A stretch of 64,000 nt of DNA from Streptomyces sp. ASQP_92. GTDB taxonomy: Bacteria; Actinomycetota; Actinomycetes; Streptomycetales; Streptomycetaceae. The notes under the pieces are model-generated. The model saw nothing but the letters and a program-made list of their open reading frames with translations. It made no database searches and was not told where the DNA came from. Location of the stretch: NCBI RefSeq assembly GCF_025399895.1, contig NZ_JAODUA010000024.1, positions 1 to 64,000 of the forward strand, written 5' to 3'. This document shows, piece after piece, positions 32,852 through 41,527 of the stretch. Made by a program: the position numbers and the translations under genes. Position 1 is the first letter of the stretch. Each line of letters starts with the position of its first letter.

Positions 32852-33784
32852 ATGCGCGCGAGCCGGCTGGTCACCCTGCTTCTGCTGCTCCAGAACCGGG
32901 GCCGCATGACAGCCCGGCAACTGGCCACGGAGCTGGAGGTGTCCGTCCGCACGGTCTACCGGGACGTCGAGGCGCTCGGCGCCGCCGGGATCCCGCTGTA
33001 CGGCGACTCCGGACACGCGGGTGGCTACCGGCTGCTCGACGGCTACCGGACCCGGCTCACCGGACTGACCGCCCAGGAGGCGCAGGCCGCGTTCCTCGCC
33101 GCGCTGCCCGCCACCGCCGCGGAACTGGGTCTCGGGGAGGCGCTGGCGACCGCCCAGCTCAAGCTGCGCGCGGCCCTCCCCGCCGAGCTGCGCGAACACG
33201 CCGGCCGGGTCCAGGGACGCTTTCTGCTCGACGCGCCCGGCTGGTACGGCGACGCCGACGACACCCCGCACCTGGCCGGGGTCGCCGCCGCCGTGTGGGA
33301 GCGGCGGGCGGTGGTGCTGCACTACCGGCGGTGGCGGTCGCCGCAGGAGATCGAGCGGCGGGTGAAGCCCTACGGGCTCGTCCTCAAGGCGGGCCGCTGG
33401 TATCTGGTGGCGGCGGGGCCGTCCGGGACCCGCACCTACCGGGTCGACCAGATCGACCAACTCCGGCCGCTGCAAGAGCAGTTCAGCCCTCCGGACGGAT
33501 TCGACCTGCGCGCCTACTGGGACCGCTATCTGGCCGACTTCCGCGCGCGGCTGCACACCGGCGAGGCTGTGGTGCGCCTCACTCCGGAAGGGGCCCGTCG
33601 GCTGGGTGTGACACCCCCGCAGGACGGCGAATGGGCGGAGGTCCGGGTCCCCATCGAATCCATCGACCACGCCCACGGGGAGTTTCTGCGGCTGGGCGCC
33701 GACATCGACGTCATGGCACCGCCCGAACTGCGTGATCGCATCGCGGAGACCGTACGCACGCTGGCCACGCGGTACCGGACATGA
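32852..33784 (+). CDS. WYL-domain transcriptional regulator (310 aa)
   Basis: This YafY-type regulator has an N-terminal winged helix (RLVTLLLLLQNRGRMTARQLATELEVSVRTVYRDVEALGAAGIPLYG) and a WYL domain from about residue 140 (VVLHYRRWRSPQEIERRVKPYGLVLKAGRWYLVAAG). WYL domains bind nucleic acid or a small ligand to tune DNA binding. The ATG at 32852 is 56 bases from the divergent two-gene operon and follows the CTGACA operator. Autoregulation and control of the NIPSNAP pair are likely. Confidence 0.92.
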   Translation: MRASRLVTLLLLLQNRGRMTARQLATELEVSVRTVYRDVEALGAAGIPLYGDSGHAGGYRLLDGYRTRLTGLTAQEAQAAFLAALPATAAELGLGEALATAQLKLRAALPAELREHAGRVQGRFLLDAPGWYGDADDTPHLAGVAAAVWERRAVVLHYRRWRSPQEIERRVKPYGLVLKAGRWYLVAAGPSGTRTYRVDQIDQLRPLQEQFSPPDGFDLRAYWDRYLADFRARLHTGEAVVRLTPEGARRLGVTPPQDGEWAEVRVPIESIDHAHGEFLRLGADIDVMAPPELRDRIAETVRTLATRYRT

Positions 33785-33963
33785 CCAGGCGGCTACCGCT
33801 TCGGCGCGCCGGATCCTCACCGAGGTCATCTGCCAAAGGGGCATGGGCTGTTGCGCCTCGGTACGGGAGTCCATGTGAGGGCCGGATGGTGCGACCGTCG
33901 GCGTCGAGGTGGGCCGCCCACCCGGTGGGGACGTGGTTGCCATGAGCCGGTGGATGCGGGATG

Positions 33964-33979
33964 GTTGCCGCACGGCAAC
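33964..33979. promoter_or_regulatory. Palindrome upstream of the photosensory operon
   Basis: A perfect inverted repeat GTTGCCG-CA-CGGCAAC lies 55 bases upstream of the phosphatase start. It may be an operator for the operon. No protein-binding partner is known. Confidence 0.45.
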
Positions 33980-34033
33980 GTTTCCTATGAGGGTGTGAGG
34001 TGAGGGGTTCGCCCAGCGGATCCTCGACAATTG

Positions 34034-35680
34034 GTGTCTTCGACCGACGCGGCAACCGACGTCAACGCACAGGCGGGTTCTCTGTGGAGCAAGGCTCCCT
34101 ACCCCGTTCTGATAGCTGATGCGCACGGCGCGATCGTCCTGGTCAACGAGGCGGCGGCCGCCCTGCTGCCCGAGGCGCGCCCCGGCGCGCGGATGACGGA
34201 CGCCGTCCCGGAATGGCTGGCGACGGCCCACACCGCGCTGCGCGTGCCCCACCAGGGCGACGTCGCCGCGGTCCGCTCCGGCCCCGTGGACGGCCGGATC
34301 TTCGAAGCCCACCCCACCGTCGAGGACGGCGGCACGGTCCTGTGGTGGCTGGTCGACGCCACCGATCACCGCCTGGCCGAGGAAGCACTGCGCCGAGAGC
34401 GCGAACGGACCGCGTTCCTGGGCAAGGCGTCCAACCTGTTGCTCTCCTCGCTGAACGTGGACCGCTGCACCCATGTCACCGCGCAGATGGCGGCCGAGCA
34501 CCTCGCGGACGCGGCGCTCGTCGTCGCCCCGGCGCGCGGCGACCGGCTCCCCCTGGTGACCTGCCTGCGCGACGGCACTCCGGTCACCTCGGACCCCAGC
34601 GTCGACCCCGAATCCGTGCCCGGCCTCGCCGAGGCGTTGCAGGGGTTCCCGCCCGTCGCCACCCGGTGGGTCGAACCCTCCACCGTCCCGGACTGGGTCC
34701 TGCCCGAGGGATTCGGGCCGGCCGGCTCGATAGTGGTCACCCCGCTGCCCGGATACGGCGTACCGGCCGGAGCCCTGATCCTGCTGCGGCGCGCAGGGAG
34801 CGACGGATTCACTCCCGAGGAAGAGGTCTTCGCCCGGCTGTTCGCGGCCAGGGCCGGCGCGGCGATGGCGGCGGCCCGCCTCTACGCGGACCAGTCGGCG
34901 ATCACCGACGTCCTCATGCGCGAGCTGCTCCCGCCCGCACTCCACCAGGTTTCCGGCGTGGACTTCGCGGGCGGCTACCGACCCTCCGAGGACCACGAGC
35001 GGATCGGCGGCGACTTCTACGACGTCCACCCCGCCATCACCGAAGGCGCTCCCTCACTGGTGGTCCTGGGCGACGTGTGCGGCAAGGGACTGGAAGCCGC
35101 GGTGCTGACGGGGAAGATCCGCAACACCCTGCACGCCCTGCTCCCGCTCGCCGACGACCACCAGCGGATGCTGCGCCTGCTCAACATGGCGCTGCTGAAC
35201 TCCCATCACACCCGCTTCGCCACCCTGGTGCTCGCCTCGGCGGTACGGGAGGGCGGCTCGGTGCGGATGCGAGTGACCAGCGCGGGCCATCCGGCCCCCC
35301 TGATCGTGCGCGCCACGGGTGAGGTGCAGGAGGCCAACACCCGGGGCACGCTGATCGGCGCGATGCCCGAGGTGCACGCCGGAACGGCCGAGCTGTTCCT
35401 GGCGCCGGGGGAGACCTGCGTCCTGTACACGGACGGGTTCACCGAAGCGCGGGGCGGCCCGATGGGAGACGTCCTGTTCGGCGAGGAGCGGCTGCGGCGC
35501 GTCCTGTCCGAGTGCGCGGGCCTGCCCGCCGAGAGCATCGTGGAGCGCGTCCAGATGGTCGCCGCGCAGTGGCTCGGCAAGGGCCGGCACGACGACATGG
35601 CCATCGTGGTGGTCTCCGCGCCCCGCACCCACCACCTCAGCGCGGTGAACGGTCGCACACGGGGCAGGTTCACGGCATGA
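34034..35680 (+). CDS. PAS-GAF-PP2C serine phosphatase (548 aa)
   Basis: This SpoIIE/RsbU-type phosphatase is predicted to dephosphorylate a STAS antagonist. Domains: PAS (about residues 20-110, APYPVLIADAHGAIVLVNEAAAALLPEA), GAF (about 125-275), then the PP2C domain with GGDFYDVHPA, VVLGDVCGKGLEAAV, LYTDGFTEARGG and HDDMAIVVV. The GTG at 34034 (a TTG lies one codon earlier) has no strong ribosome site. Its stop overlaps the ATG of a cobalamin-binding gene by four bases, and that gene overlaps a STAS gene, so all three are translationally coupled. It is the catalytic partner in the proposed light-sensing switch. Confidence 0.88.
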   Translation: MSSTDAATDVNAQAGSLWSKAPYPVLIADAHGAIVLVNEAAAALLPEARPGARMTDAVPEWLATAHTALRVPHQGDVAAVRSGPVDGRIFEAHPTVEDGGTVLWWLVDATDHRLAEEALRRERERTAFLGKASNLLLSSLNVDRCTHVTAQMAAEHLADAALVVAPARGDRLPLVTCLRDGTPVTSDPSVDPESVPGLAEALQGFPPVATRWVEPSTVPDWVLPEGFGPAGSIVVTPLPGYGVPAGALILLRRAGSDGFTPEEEVFARLFAARAGAAMAAARLYADQSAITDVLMRELLPPALHQVSGVDFAGGYRPSEDHERIGGDFYDVHPAITEGAPSLVVLGDVCGKGLEAAVLTGKIRNTLHALLPLADDHQRMLRLLNMALLNSHHTRFATLVLASAVREGGSVRMRVTSAGHPAPLIVRATGEVQEANTRGTLIGAMPEVHAGTAELFLAPGETCVLYTDGFTEARGGPMGDVLFGEERLRRVLSECAGLPAESIVERVQMVAAQWLGKGRHDDMAIVVVSAPRTHHLSAVNGRTRGRFTA

Positions 35681-36831
35681 GTACGCGACTTCGCACCCCG
35701 CCTCCAGAGGCGGTGCGCCCGGACACGGTGCGCCCGGACTCGGCGCCCATGGACCTGGCACCGCTGGAATCGGCACCGCTGGAATCGGCACTGTGGGAAG
35801 CCGTGTTCGCAGGGGACGAGCACACGGCGACCGGCCTTGTGCGGCGGGCACTGGACGAGGGGCACGACCCCGAGAGCGTGCTGCTCGACGTGATCGCCAG
35901 GGTGCAGGTCAAGGTCGGCGAGGAGTGGGCGGCCGACCGGATGAGCATCGCCCAGGAGCACGCGGCGACGGCCATCAACGAACGGGCCGTGGCCGCGCTC
36001 TCGATGCACGCGGCCGTACGCACCGCCCCCGAGCGCGGGCGGATCACCGTGGCCTGCGTCGACGGGGAGTGGCACGCGCTGCCCGCCCGGCTGCTGTCCG
36101 AGGTGCTGAGACTCCGGGGCTGGCGCGTCGACTACCTGGGCGCCCAGGTTCCCGTGCCGCACCTCATAGGGCACCTGCACCGCACCGGCCCCCAACTGGT
36201 CGCGCTCTCCAGTTCCATCGCGACCCGGCTGCCCACCGCACACGCCACCATCACCGCCTGCCAGGCGGCGGGCGTCCCCGTAGTGGCGGGCGGGGCGGCC
36301 TTCGGGCCCGGCGGGCGCTACGCCCGGCTGCTCGGCGCCGACGCCTGGGCCCCGGACGCGCGCTCCGCCGCCGACCGCATCCAGAGCGACCCCCCGGCCC
36401 GTCCCGAGTCCTGCCATCAGCCGCTCGACGACCTGCCGCACCTGGACGACCAGGAGTACACGATGGTCACGCGGACGAGGACGCACCTCGTACGCGGCGT
36501 GATGCGGGGCCTGGACGATGCCTTCCCGGCCGTGCGGCACTACAGCGACCTCCAGCGGGAACGTACCGCCGAGGACGTGGCCCACATCGTGGACTTCCTC
36601 GCCACCGCGCTCTACCTCGACGACCCGGAGCTGTTCACCGACTTCATCGCCTGGACCGCCGCCGTCCTCACCGCGCGCGGTGTGCCCCTGCACAGCCTGC
36701 CGCCCGCCCTGCACATCCTGGCGGGCGACCTCAAGGACTTCCCGCGCGCGGGACGCATTCTCCACCTCGGCGCCGACCGGCTCGGCGTCGCCTCCACCGT
36801 CCCCTCTGTCCCCGCCAGGAATCACCCGTGA
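35677..36831 (+). CDS. Cobalamin-binding photosensory protein, CarH-like (384 aa)
   Basis: The protein is predicted to bind adenosylcobalamin and change shape when light breaks the Co-C bond. A four-helix bundle (about residues 40-115) carries the CarH sensor motif W84-x9-E94-H95, with exact spacing. The following B12 Rossmann domain has VDGEWH133ALP, matching E-x-H but with Pro where the usual Gly stands, and later LSSS and VVAGGAAFGP loops. A C-terminal all-helical domain (about 260-384) resembles the N-terminal domain of RsbR-type proteins. There is no DNA-binding domain. Start ATG overlaps the phosphatase stop (ATGA); its stop overlaps the STAS GTG. A role as sensory arm of the switch is inferred. 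Confidence 0.85.
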   Translation: MSTRLRTPPPEAVRPDTVRPDSAPMDLAPLESAPLESALWEAVFAGDEHTATGLVRRALDEGHDPESVLLDVIARVQVKVGEEWAADRMSIAQEHAATAINERAVAALSMHAAVRTAPERGRITVACVDGEWHALPARLLSEVLRLRGWRVDYLGAQVPVPHLIGHLHRTGPQLVALSSSIATRLPTAHATITACQAAGVPVVAGGAAFGPGGRYARLLGADAWAPDARSAADRIQSDPPARPESCHQPLDDLPHLDDQEYTMVTRTRTHLVRGVMRGLDDAFPAVRHYSDLQRERTAEDVAHIVDFLATALYLDDPELFTDFIAWTAAVLTARGVPLHSLPPALHILAGDLKDFPRAGRILHLGADRLGVASTVPSVPARNHP

Positions 36832-37220
36832 GCACCCTCCCCTCGAGCCATCTGAGACTGACGGCCGTCGACACCGAGACCACGGTGCGCATAGAACTGC
36901 GCGGAGACCTCGACTACGACAACGCGGACCTCCTCCTGGAGGCCGTCACCGACAAGCTGACGGCCCACCCCCGACTGCGCGATCTGCACCTGGGCTGCGC
37001 GGGCCTCGGTGCCGTCGACTCGACGGGCCTGTCGATCCTGTTGATGATCCGCCGCCGCACCGACGCGGCCCAGGTGTCCCTGCACCTGGAGGACATGACT
37101 CCGGCGCTCGACCGGCTGCTGACGATCACGGGGAGCCGGGAGTACCTCACGTCGCTGGCCGCCGACACCGCCCGCGAGAGCACCGGCTCGGAAGAGCTCC
37201 GGGCGGACACGGAGGAATGA
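36828..37220 (+). CDS. STAS-domain anti-sigma antagonist (130 aa)
   Basis: This is a STAS domain with the phosphorylation loop AVDSTGLSILL (target S65). It would bind an anti-sigma kinase when unphosphorylated, letting a sigma factor act. The start is a GTG at 36828 overlapping the stop of the cobalamin protein, with AGGA upstream. It has an extra acidic C-terminal tail of about 20 residues. It is the likely substrate of the phosphatase at the head of this operon. No cognate anti-sigma kinase lies in the window. Confidence 0.88.
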   Translation: MSTLPSSHLRLTAVDTETTVRIELRGDLDYDNADLLLEAVTDKLTAHPRLRDLHLGCAGLGAVDSTGLSILLMIRRRTDAAQVSLHLEDMTPALDRLLTITGSREYLTSLAADTARESTGSEELRADTEE

Positions 37221-37443
37221 CGGCATTCGCTCGCGGGTCCTGGGCACACTCCATCGAAGCCGGACCCCGACCATCGAAGCCAGGCTCCAACCACCGGCCA
37301 GGCCCCGACAGAAGACCACCGCCCCCCGGCCACGGGACGTACCCCACGGCTGAGCACCGTGGGCGCGCCGGTAGCCTGGACGCGTGACGCGGCCCGCCCC
37401 CGTCCCACGCGGCGGATCCCTAGAAGCAGAGGTGTGAAACCGC

Positions 37444-39033
37444 ATGAAGCGACGTGGACGGCTGCCGAGAGCACTCGGGCCGCTGGGAACGACCGGACTG
37501 GGCAACCGCCTGAAGGCAGCTCTCGAGCCGTCAACTCCCGTACGGGGAAGCTCCGTTGCACGCCTGCTGCGCAAGGCGGCCGAGCACGACGCCGTATGGC
37601 TGGGCGCGGCCACTGCACTGGGCCTTTCGGGCGGACGCAGCGCACGTCGGGCAGCGCTGCGGGGCGTCGGCTCCGTGGCGATCGTCGCCGGGATCAATCA
37701 CGCCCTGGCCAAACCGGCCGCCCGCAGTTCGCGTCCTGTCCTGGACGCCCTTCCCGGGATCTTCCCCCGCCCGAGCACCGCGTCGCTGCCGTCCAACCCG
37801 ATGGCGTCGGCCGCCGCCTTCGGCGCGGGAGTCGTGCTGGAGTCACCCCGCTACGGCCTGGCCGCCCTGCCCTTCGCGGCGGGGCTCGCCTACATACGGG
37901 CGCGGGGGGGCCTGGATCACCGGCGGCGTGCGGCGGCCGGGGCGCTCGTCGGCGTGGGGGCCGCCTTGCTCACCTGCCGGTGGTGGCCGGTGAAACCGGA
38001 GGCCGCGGCGGCCGCCGCGCCGCCGCGCCGCCCGGCCCCCGCGCTCAAGGAGGGCAAGGGCCTGCATCTGGTGGTCAACCCGTCCTCCGGCATCGCCTGG
38101 TCCAAGGACACCGTCGACACCTTGCGCGCCCTGCTTCCCGAAGCCTCGATCACCCTCTTCGAACCGGGCGACGACCTCTTGGCCCTGCTCGACGAGGCGG
38201 CCGTACGCGCCGTCGCCGACGGCGGGGCGCTCGGCGTATGCGGTGGCGACGGCACGGTCAACGCCGGAAGCGCCACCGCCGCCCGTCACCAGGTACCCCT
38301 CGCCGTGTTCCCCGGCGGCACCTTCAACCACTTCGCCGGGGACCTCGGAAACCAGACCATGGAGGACGTCGCCCGGGCGATCAAGGCGGGCGACGCGGTC
38401 ACCGCCGACGTGGGCCGCGCCTCGTCCCCCGCGCGTCCCGGCACACCCCCCGGGCAGGGGGCACGGAAGGACGCCCCTGGCCCTTCGGCCGACGCGACCG
38501 CGAGCGGTGACCAACAGCAGCTCTTCCTCAACACGTTCAGCATCGGCGTGTACTCGGAGCTCGTCCACGCCCGGGAGCGTCTGGAGAAGCGCATCGGCAA
38601 GTGGCCCGCGCTGTTCGTGGGACTGGCCAAGGTCCTCGCCACGGGCAGCCCGCTCTCGGTCGTCATCAACGGCCGCCCCCGCCGTCTCTGGCTGCTCTTC
38701 GCGGGCAACGGGATCTACCACCCCGCCGGCTTCGCACCCACCTACCGCACCCAGCTCGACGACGGGCTGCTCGACGTACGGGCCGTGGAGGCCGGCACCC
38801 CCCTGGCCCGAACGCGGCTGCTGCTGGCCGTTCTGACCGGCACGCTGCACAGTTCCCGGGTGCTGACGACCGCCCAGGTGCGCCGCCTGGACCTCCAAGT
38901 CCTGGAGGGCGAACCGCACTTCGCGTACGACGGCGAAGTCACCGACGCCACCTACCGGCATCTGGTTCTCGACAAACTCCGCCAGGCGGTCACGCTGTAC
39001 CGACCCGCCGATCAGGACCAGTGGCTGCGCTGA
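37444..39033 (+). CDS. PAP2-like/diacylglycerol kinase fusion with a degenerate PAP2 motif (529 aa)
   Basis: The C-terminal half is a DAGK-type lipid kinase with the ATP-binding GGDGT at residues 267-271 (GVCGGDGTVNAG), PGGTFNHFAGDLG and the later FAGNGIYHPAGF. It may phosphorylate diacylglycerol or a related lipid. The N-terminal half is a PAP2 phosphatase-like membrane domain: K90-x6-R97-P98 is intact, but the core PSGH motif reads PSNP (residues 116-119), so the catalytic His is lost; H159 of the third motif is kept. The phosphatase half is probably inactive. The ATG at 37444 begins MKRRGRLPRA, a basic start. It may act in phosphatidylinositol or lipid A-like lipid turnover. Confidence 0.88.
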   Translation: MKRRGRLPRALGPLGTTGLGNRLKAALEPSTPVRGSSVARLLRKAAEHDAVWLGAATALGLSGGRSARRAALRGVGSVAIVAGINHALAKPAARSSRPVLDALPGIFPRPSTASLPSNPMASAAAFGAGVVLESPRYGLAALPFAAGLAYIRARGGLDHRRRAAAGALVGVGAALLTCRWWPVKPEAAAAAAPPRRPAPALKEGKGLHLVVNPSSGIAWSKDTVDTLRALLPEASITLFEPGDDLLALLDEAAVRAVADGGALGVCGGDGTVNAGSATAARHQVPLAVFPGGTFNHFAGDLGNQTMEDVARAIKAGDAVTADVGRASSPARPGTPPGQGARKDAPGPSADATASGDQQQLFLNTFSIGVYSELVHARERLEKRIGKWPALFVGLAKVLATGSPLSVVINGRPRRLWLLFAGNGIYHPAGFAPTYRTQLDDGLLDVRAVEAGTPLARTRLLLAVLTGTLHSSRVLTTAQVRRLDLQVLEGEPHFAYDGEVTDATYRHLVLDKLRQAVTLYRPADQDQWLR

Positions 39034-39235
39034 CGCGCGGACGGCCGGGAATGCGGTAGGCCATTTCCGGCCTCCGGGCGGGGTGTTGCGCAGGTCACAC
39101 GCATGCGGCGGGGGAGTGGGGGCAGAAGGACATCACGGTCCGCGTGAACGGGGCTCCCCCCTCCCCGATCCGGGCTTGCGTGCCCCGCCATCCCTCTCCC
39201 CCCCTGGGATGTGCGGGGCCGCCGCATGTCGGGGG

Positions 39236-39676
39236 TCAGCGGCCCAGGACGTTGCGCACGACCGTCCAGGCGAGCGCCGTGCCCAGCACGAGAAGGACCC
39301 CGCGGCGGCCGAGCGAGAGCCGGTGGCTCCGTCCGCGCAGTCCGGCCAGGGCCCAGCGGCCGTAGGCGTACCAGGCGAACGGAAGGGCGGCCAGGAGAAC
39401 GGGGTTGGCACGCAGGGCGCCCCCCATGTCGCCGTGCAGCAGCGAGTACGTCATCCGAGTGCCGCCACAGGCCGGGCAGTTGAGGCCGGTCACCCAGTGG
39501 AACGGGCAGCGGGGCAGGAGTTGCGCGGGCTCATAAGGGGAGTGGCCGTAGAGATGGGCGAGGCCGGCCACCGCGACCACGGCGAGCGCGAGCGGCGCCA
39601 CGGCGGAGGGCGAAAGCGGGCGGCGCCCAGGGATCAACTCCCTGGGCGCCGCCTGCCGGTTGGGCCGTTCAGCCAC
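39236..39676 (-). CDS. DUF2752 membrane protein (146 aa)
   Basis: This small integral membrane protein has the DUF2752 signature: CPFHWVTGLNCPACGGTR (Cys residues in C-P-x-C-G) followed by RMTYSLLHGD, with several hydrophobic helices at both ends. Function unknown; the Cys motif suggests metal or thiol chemistry. The GTG at 39676 overlaps the stop of the upstream TM2 gene by eight bases, so the two are co-translated; an ATG at 39712 would add 12 basic residues. Confidence 0.82.
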   Translation of the reverse strand: MAERPNRQAAPRELIPGRRPLSPSAVAPLALAVVAVAGLAHLYGHSPYEPAQLLPRCPFHWVTGLNCPACGGTRMTYSLLHGDMGGALRANPVLLAALPFAWYAYGRWALAGLRGRSHRLSLGRRGVLLVLGTALAWTVVRNVLGR

Positions 39677-39974
39677 GCAGCACGCGGCCGTCCGCGTCCG
39701 TCTTGCCGTCACTGACGAGGAGCAGAATTCCGTCGATCAGCGCCCAGAAGCCGAGGCCGCCGCAGGTGAGGAGCTGGGCGATGGCCATGCCGGTGTGCTT
39801 GGTGTAGAAGCGGCCGATGCCGAAGGTGCCGAGGAAGAGCTGGAGCACGCCCGCCACGATCTTCGACTTGTCCGAGTACGGGCGGCCGTAGGGGTCGTAG
39901 CCGTACGGGGTCGGAGCCGGAGGCATCCCGCCGGGCTGAGGAGCTCCGTGCGGATTGGGGGACTGGGCGCTCAT
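39669..39974 (-). CDS. TM2-domain membrane protein (101 aa)
   Basis: The protein has a Pro/Gly/Tyr-rich N-terminus (about residues 1-33), then a TM2 domain of two helices separated by a short turn (KSKIVAGVLQLFLGTFGIGRFYTKHTGMAIAQLLTCGGLGFWALIDGILLLV, spanning about 37-88), containing the typical G-x-G-R-F-Y turn. TM2 proteins are widespread small membrane proteins of uncertain role. The ATG at 39974 is well placed. It is followed by the DUF2752 gene with overlapping ends, so the two form an operon. Confidence 0.9.
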   Translation of the reverse strand: MSAQSPNPHGAPQPGGMPPAPTPYGYDPYGRPYSDKSKIVAGVLQLFLGTFGIGRFYTKHTGMAIAQLLTCGGLGFWALIDGILLLVSDGKTDADGRVLRG

Positions 39975-40068
39975 GAAATGTGTTCACTCTCAGAAATGGG
40001 TGACGCCCGGGGGCTGCCCGGACGCTGTTCGAACACCCTAGCCTTTACTGATCCATCATCAAAAACTG

Positions 40069-40108
40069 ACCTGAACCAGACCTTCCCCTGCGCGGGTCTG
40101 GTTCAGGT
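40069..40108 (-). terminator. Terminator downstream of a small leftward gene
   Basis: A perfect 14-bp stem (ACCTGAACCAGACC at 40069-40082 with GGTCTGGTTCAGGT at 40095-40108) encloses a 12-base loop. It lies 8 bases beyond the stop of the gene ending at 40117. Confidence 0.85.
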
Positions 40109-40116
40109 TCGTTCCC

Positions 40117-40347
40117 TCAGGCCGCCCCCGATCTCCGCCGCTCGGCCGCGCGGGCCTGGCGGCGCAGCTCGGTACGTGCTGCCGGGGAGTGTCCGGCGCT
40201 CCAGTACGCGTGCCGGGCGATGCGGCAGGACAGCAAGTGCAGGCGTCGTCGCAGCACGGTTCGGAACGGGGCGAGGGCGAGCGCCTCGTATGTGCGGATC
40301 CAGTCGCGCTGCGTCTCTACGAGGTCCGGGGGGAAGATTCGCGCCAT
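40117..40347 (-). CDS. Conserved small actinobacterial protein (76 aa)
   Basis: The protein begins MARIFPPDLVETQRDWIRTYEAL and is strongly basic afterwards, with a helical core (LAPFRTVLRRRLHLLSCRIARHAYW) and an Arg/Ala-rich tail. The beginning is a familiar pattern among small Streptomyces proteins of unknown role. The ATG at 40347 is 137 bases from the divergent DUF6629 gene. A strong terminator follows. Confidence 0.75.
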   Translation of the reverse strand: MARIFPPDLVETQRDWIRTYEALALAPFRTVLRRRLHLLSCRIARHAYWSAGHSPAARTELRRQARAAERRRSGAA

Positions 40348-40483
40348 GGCTCGATTAGAGCACGTGTTCGAATTACTGCGCACCTTCGGACTCGGCGTTC
40401 GCATCGGGGAGCCGGTGCGCGCCCCCGCCCCTCCCGGACTGCCCGCCGCGCCCCTCCGTCGAGGGGGCCGTAGCGTTTCGGCC

Positions 40484-41131
40484 ATGTGCTGGAGTGCGAC
40501 GGCCGACCTCATCGCCGGTGGGGGCATCGCGGCCGTGGGCGTCGCCTCGGTGGCTTCGGCGGCTCGGCGCCCGCTCGACCTGCCCCTGGCCGCCCTGCCG
40601 CTTCTGCTCGGGGCCCACCAGATCGTCGAAGCCGTGGTCTGGCACGCACAGGGCGGCACCGGTCCCGCCACGCTGGCCTGGGCCGTCATCGCGCTGCCCC
40701 TGCTGGCGCTGTGGGTTCCGGCGGCCGTGCTCTGTGCCGCGCCGCCCGGTGCCCGTCGCCGCCTGCTCATCCCCCTGGCGGTGGGGATCGCGACGTGCGC
40801 CGCCCTTGCCCAAGCCCTGGCGACCCGTACCGTGACGGCCGAGATCCGGGGCCACACCGTCGGGTACTCCCTCGGCTTGCCATGGGCCGCTCTGATCGTG
40901 CTCGGCTACCTGCTCGCCACCATCGGCTCCCTGCTCCTGTCCGGTGACCGGAGTCTGGTCCTGTTCGGAGTGCTGGTGGGGGTCGGGGCCGCGGTGTCGT
41001 TCGCGCTGTGGCGGCAGGAGTACATCTCCACGTGGTGCGCGTTCGCCGCGCTCTGCTCGGTCGTCCTGTTGGTGTGGGTCCGGCGACGGCGTCCCCGCAC
41101 ACCGCGCCCCTCAGGACGGCCCACGCCGTGA
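40484..41131 (+). CDS. DUF6629 membrane protein (215 aa)
   Basis: An integral membrane protein of six or seven helices. It begins MCWSATADLIAGGGIAAVGVASVA and has QIVEAVVWHAQGG in the second helix, the signature of the DUF6629 family. The function is unknown; the short loops suggest a small channel or enzyme in the membrane. The ATG at 40484 was chosen as the family start; the frame is open further upstream. A basic tail (RRRRPRTPRPSG) follows the last helix. Confidence 0.85.
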   Translation: MCWSATADLIAGGGIAAVGVASVASAARRPLDLPLAALPLLLGAHQIVEAVVWHAQGGTGPATLAWAVIALPLLALWVPAAVLCAAPPGARRRLLIPLAVGIATCAALAQALATRTVTAEIRGHTVGYSLGLPWAALIVLGYLLATIGSLLLSGDRSLVLFGVLVGVGAAVSFALWRQEYISTWCAFAALCSVVLLVWVRRRRPRTPRPSGRPTP

Positions 41132-41204
41132 CGGACATGCCGGACGGGTGGCTCGCCGCCGACCCTGAGGGATGAGTGGCTCGCCGCCGGCCCTGAGGCG
41201 GGGG

Positions 41205-41477
41205 TCAGCGGATGCGGCGGATGCGGATCGGGCCGCGAGCCGTCGCCGGCTCGACCGGGCGCCCCGCCTGGGTGATCTCCACCTCGCCGGCCGCGACGAG
41301 GCGCCGGGCGGCGCGGCGGGCCGGCTCCATCAGGGCGCGCCAGCCGTCGTCATCCCCGTCGTACACCGCCCGCGCGGCGTCGGAAGGACAGATCGAGGCG
41401 GTCGGGGCACGGGAGTCGAGGAGATCGAGGATGGTGCGTTCCAGGCGCCGGTCCGTCTCGCGTTCACTGTCCGTCAC
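41205..41477 (-). CDS. DUF3253 winged-helix-like protein (90 aa)
   Basis: This small protein of the DUF3253 family has ERTILDLLDSRAPTASICPSDAARAVYDGD, then WRALMEPARRAARRLVAAGEVEITQAG, a winged-helix-like arrangement; the family role is unknown. The GTG at 41477 starts VTDSERETDRR. A longer leftward frame (to 43538) is a shadow of the NACHT gene. It lies just downstream of the NACHT gene in the same direction and could be co-transcribed. Confidence 0.8.
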   Translation of the reverse strand: MTDSERETDRRLERTILDLLDSRAPTASICPSDAARAVYDGDDDGWRALMEPARRAARRLVAAGEVEITQAGRPVEPATARGPIRIRRIR

Positions 41478-41527
41478 CCCATCAGTGTCACACCGGCGCC
41501 GGCGCGCGGCAGGGCACGGCGGCCGGC

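Noticed and set aside
36528..37387. Long alternative frame beginning in the photosensory operon
   Set aside because: Arg/Pro/Ser-rich frame overlapping the STAS gene; no family features.
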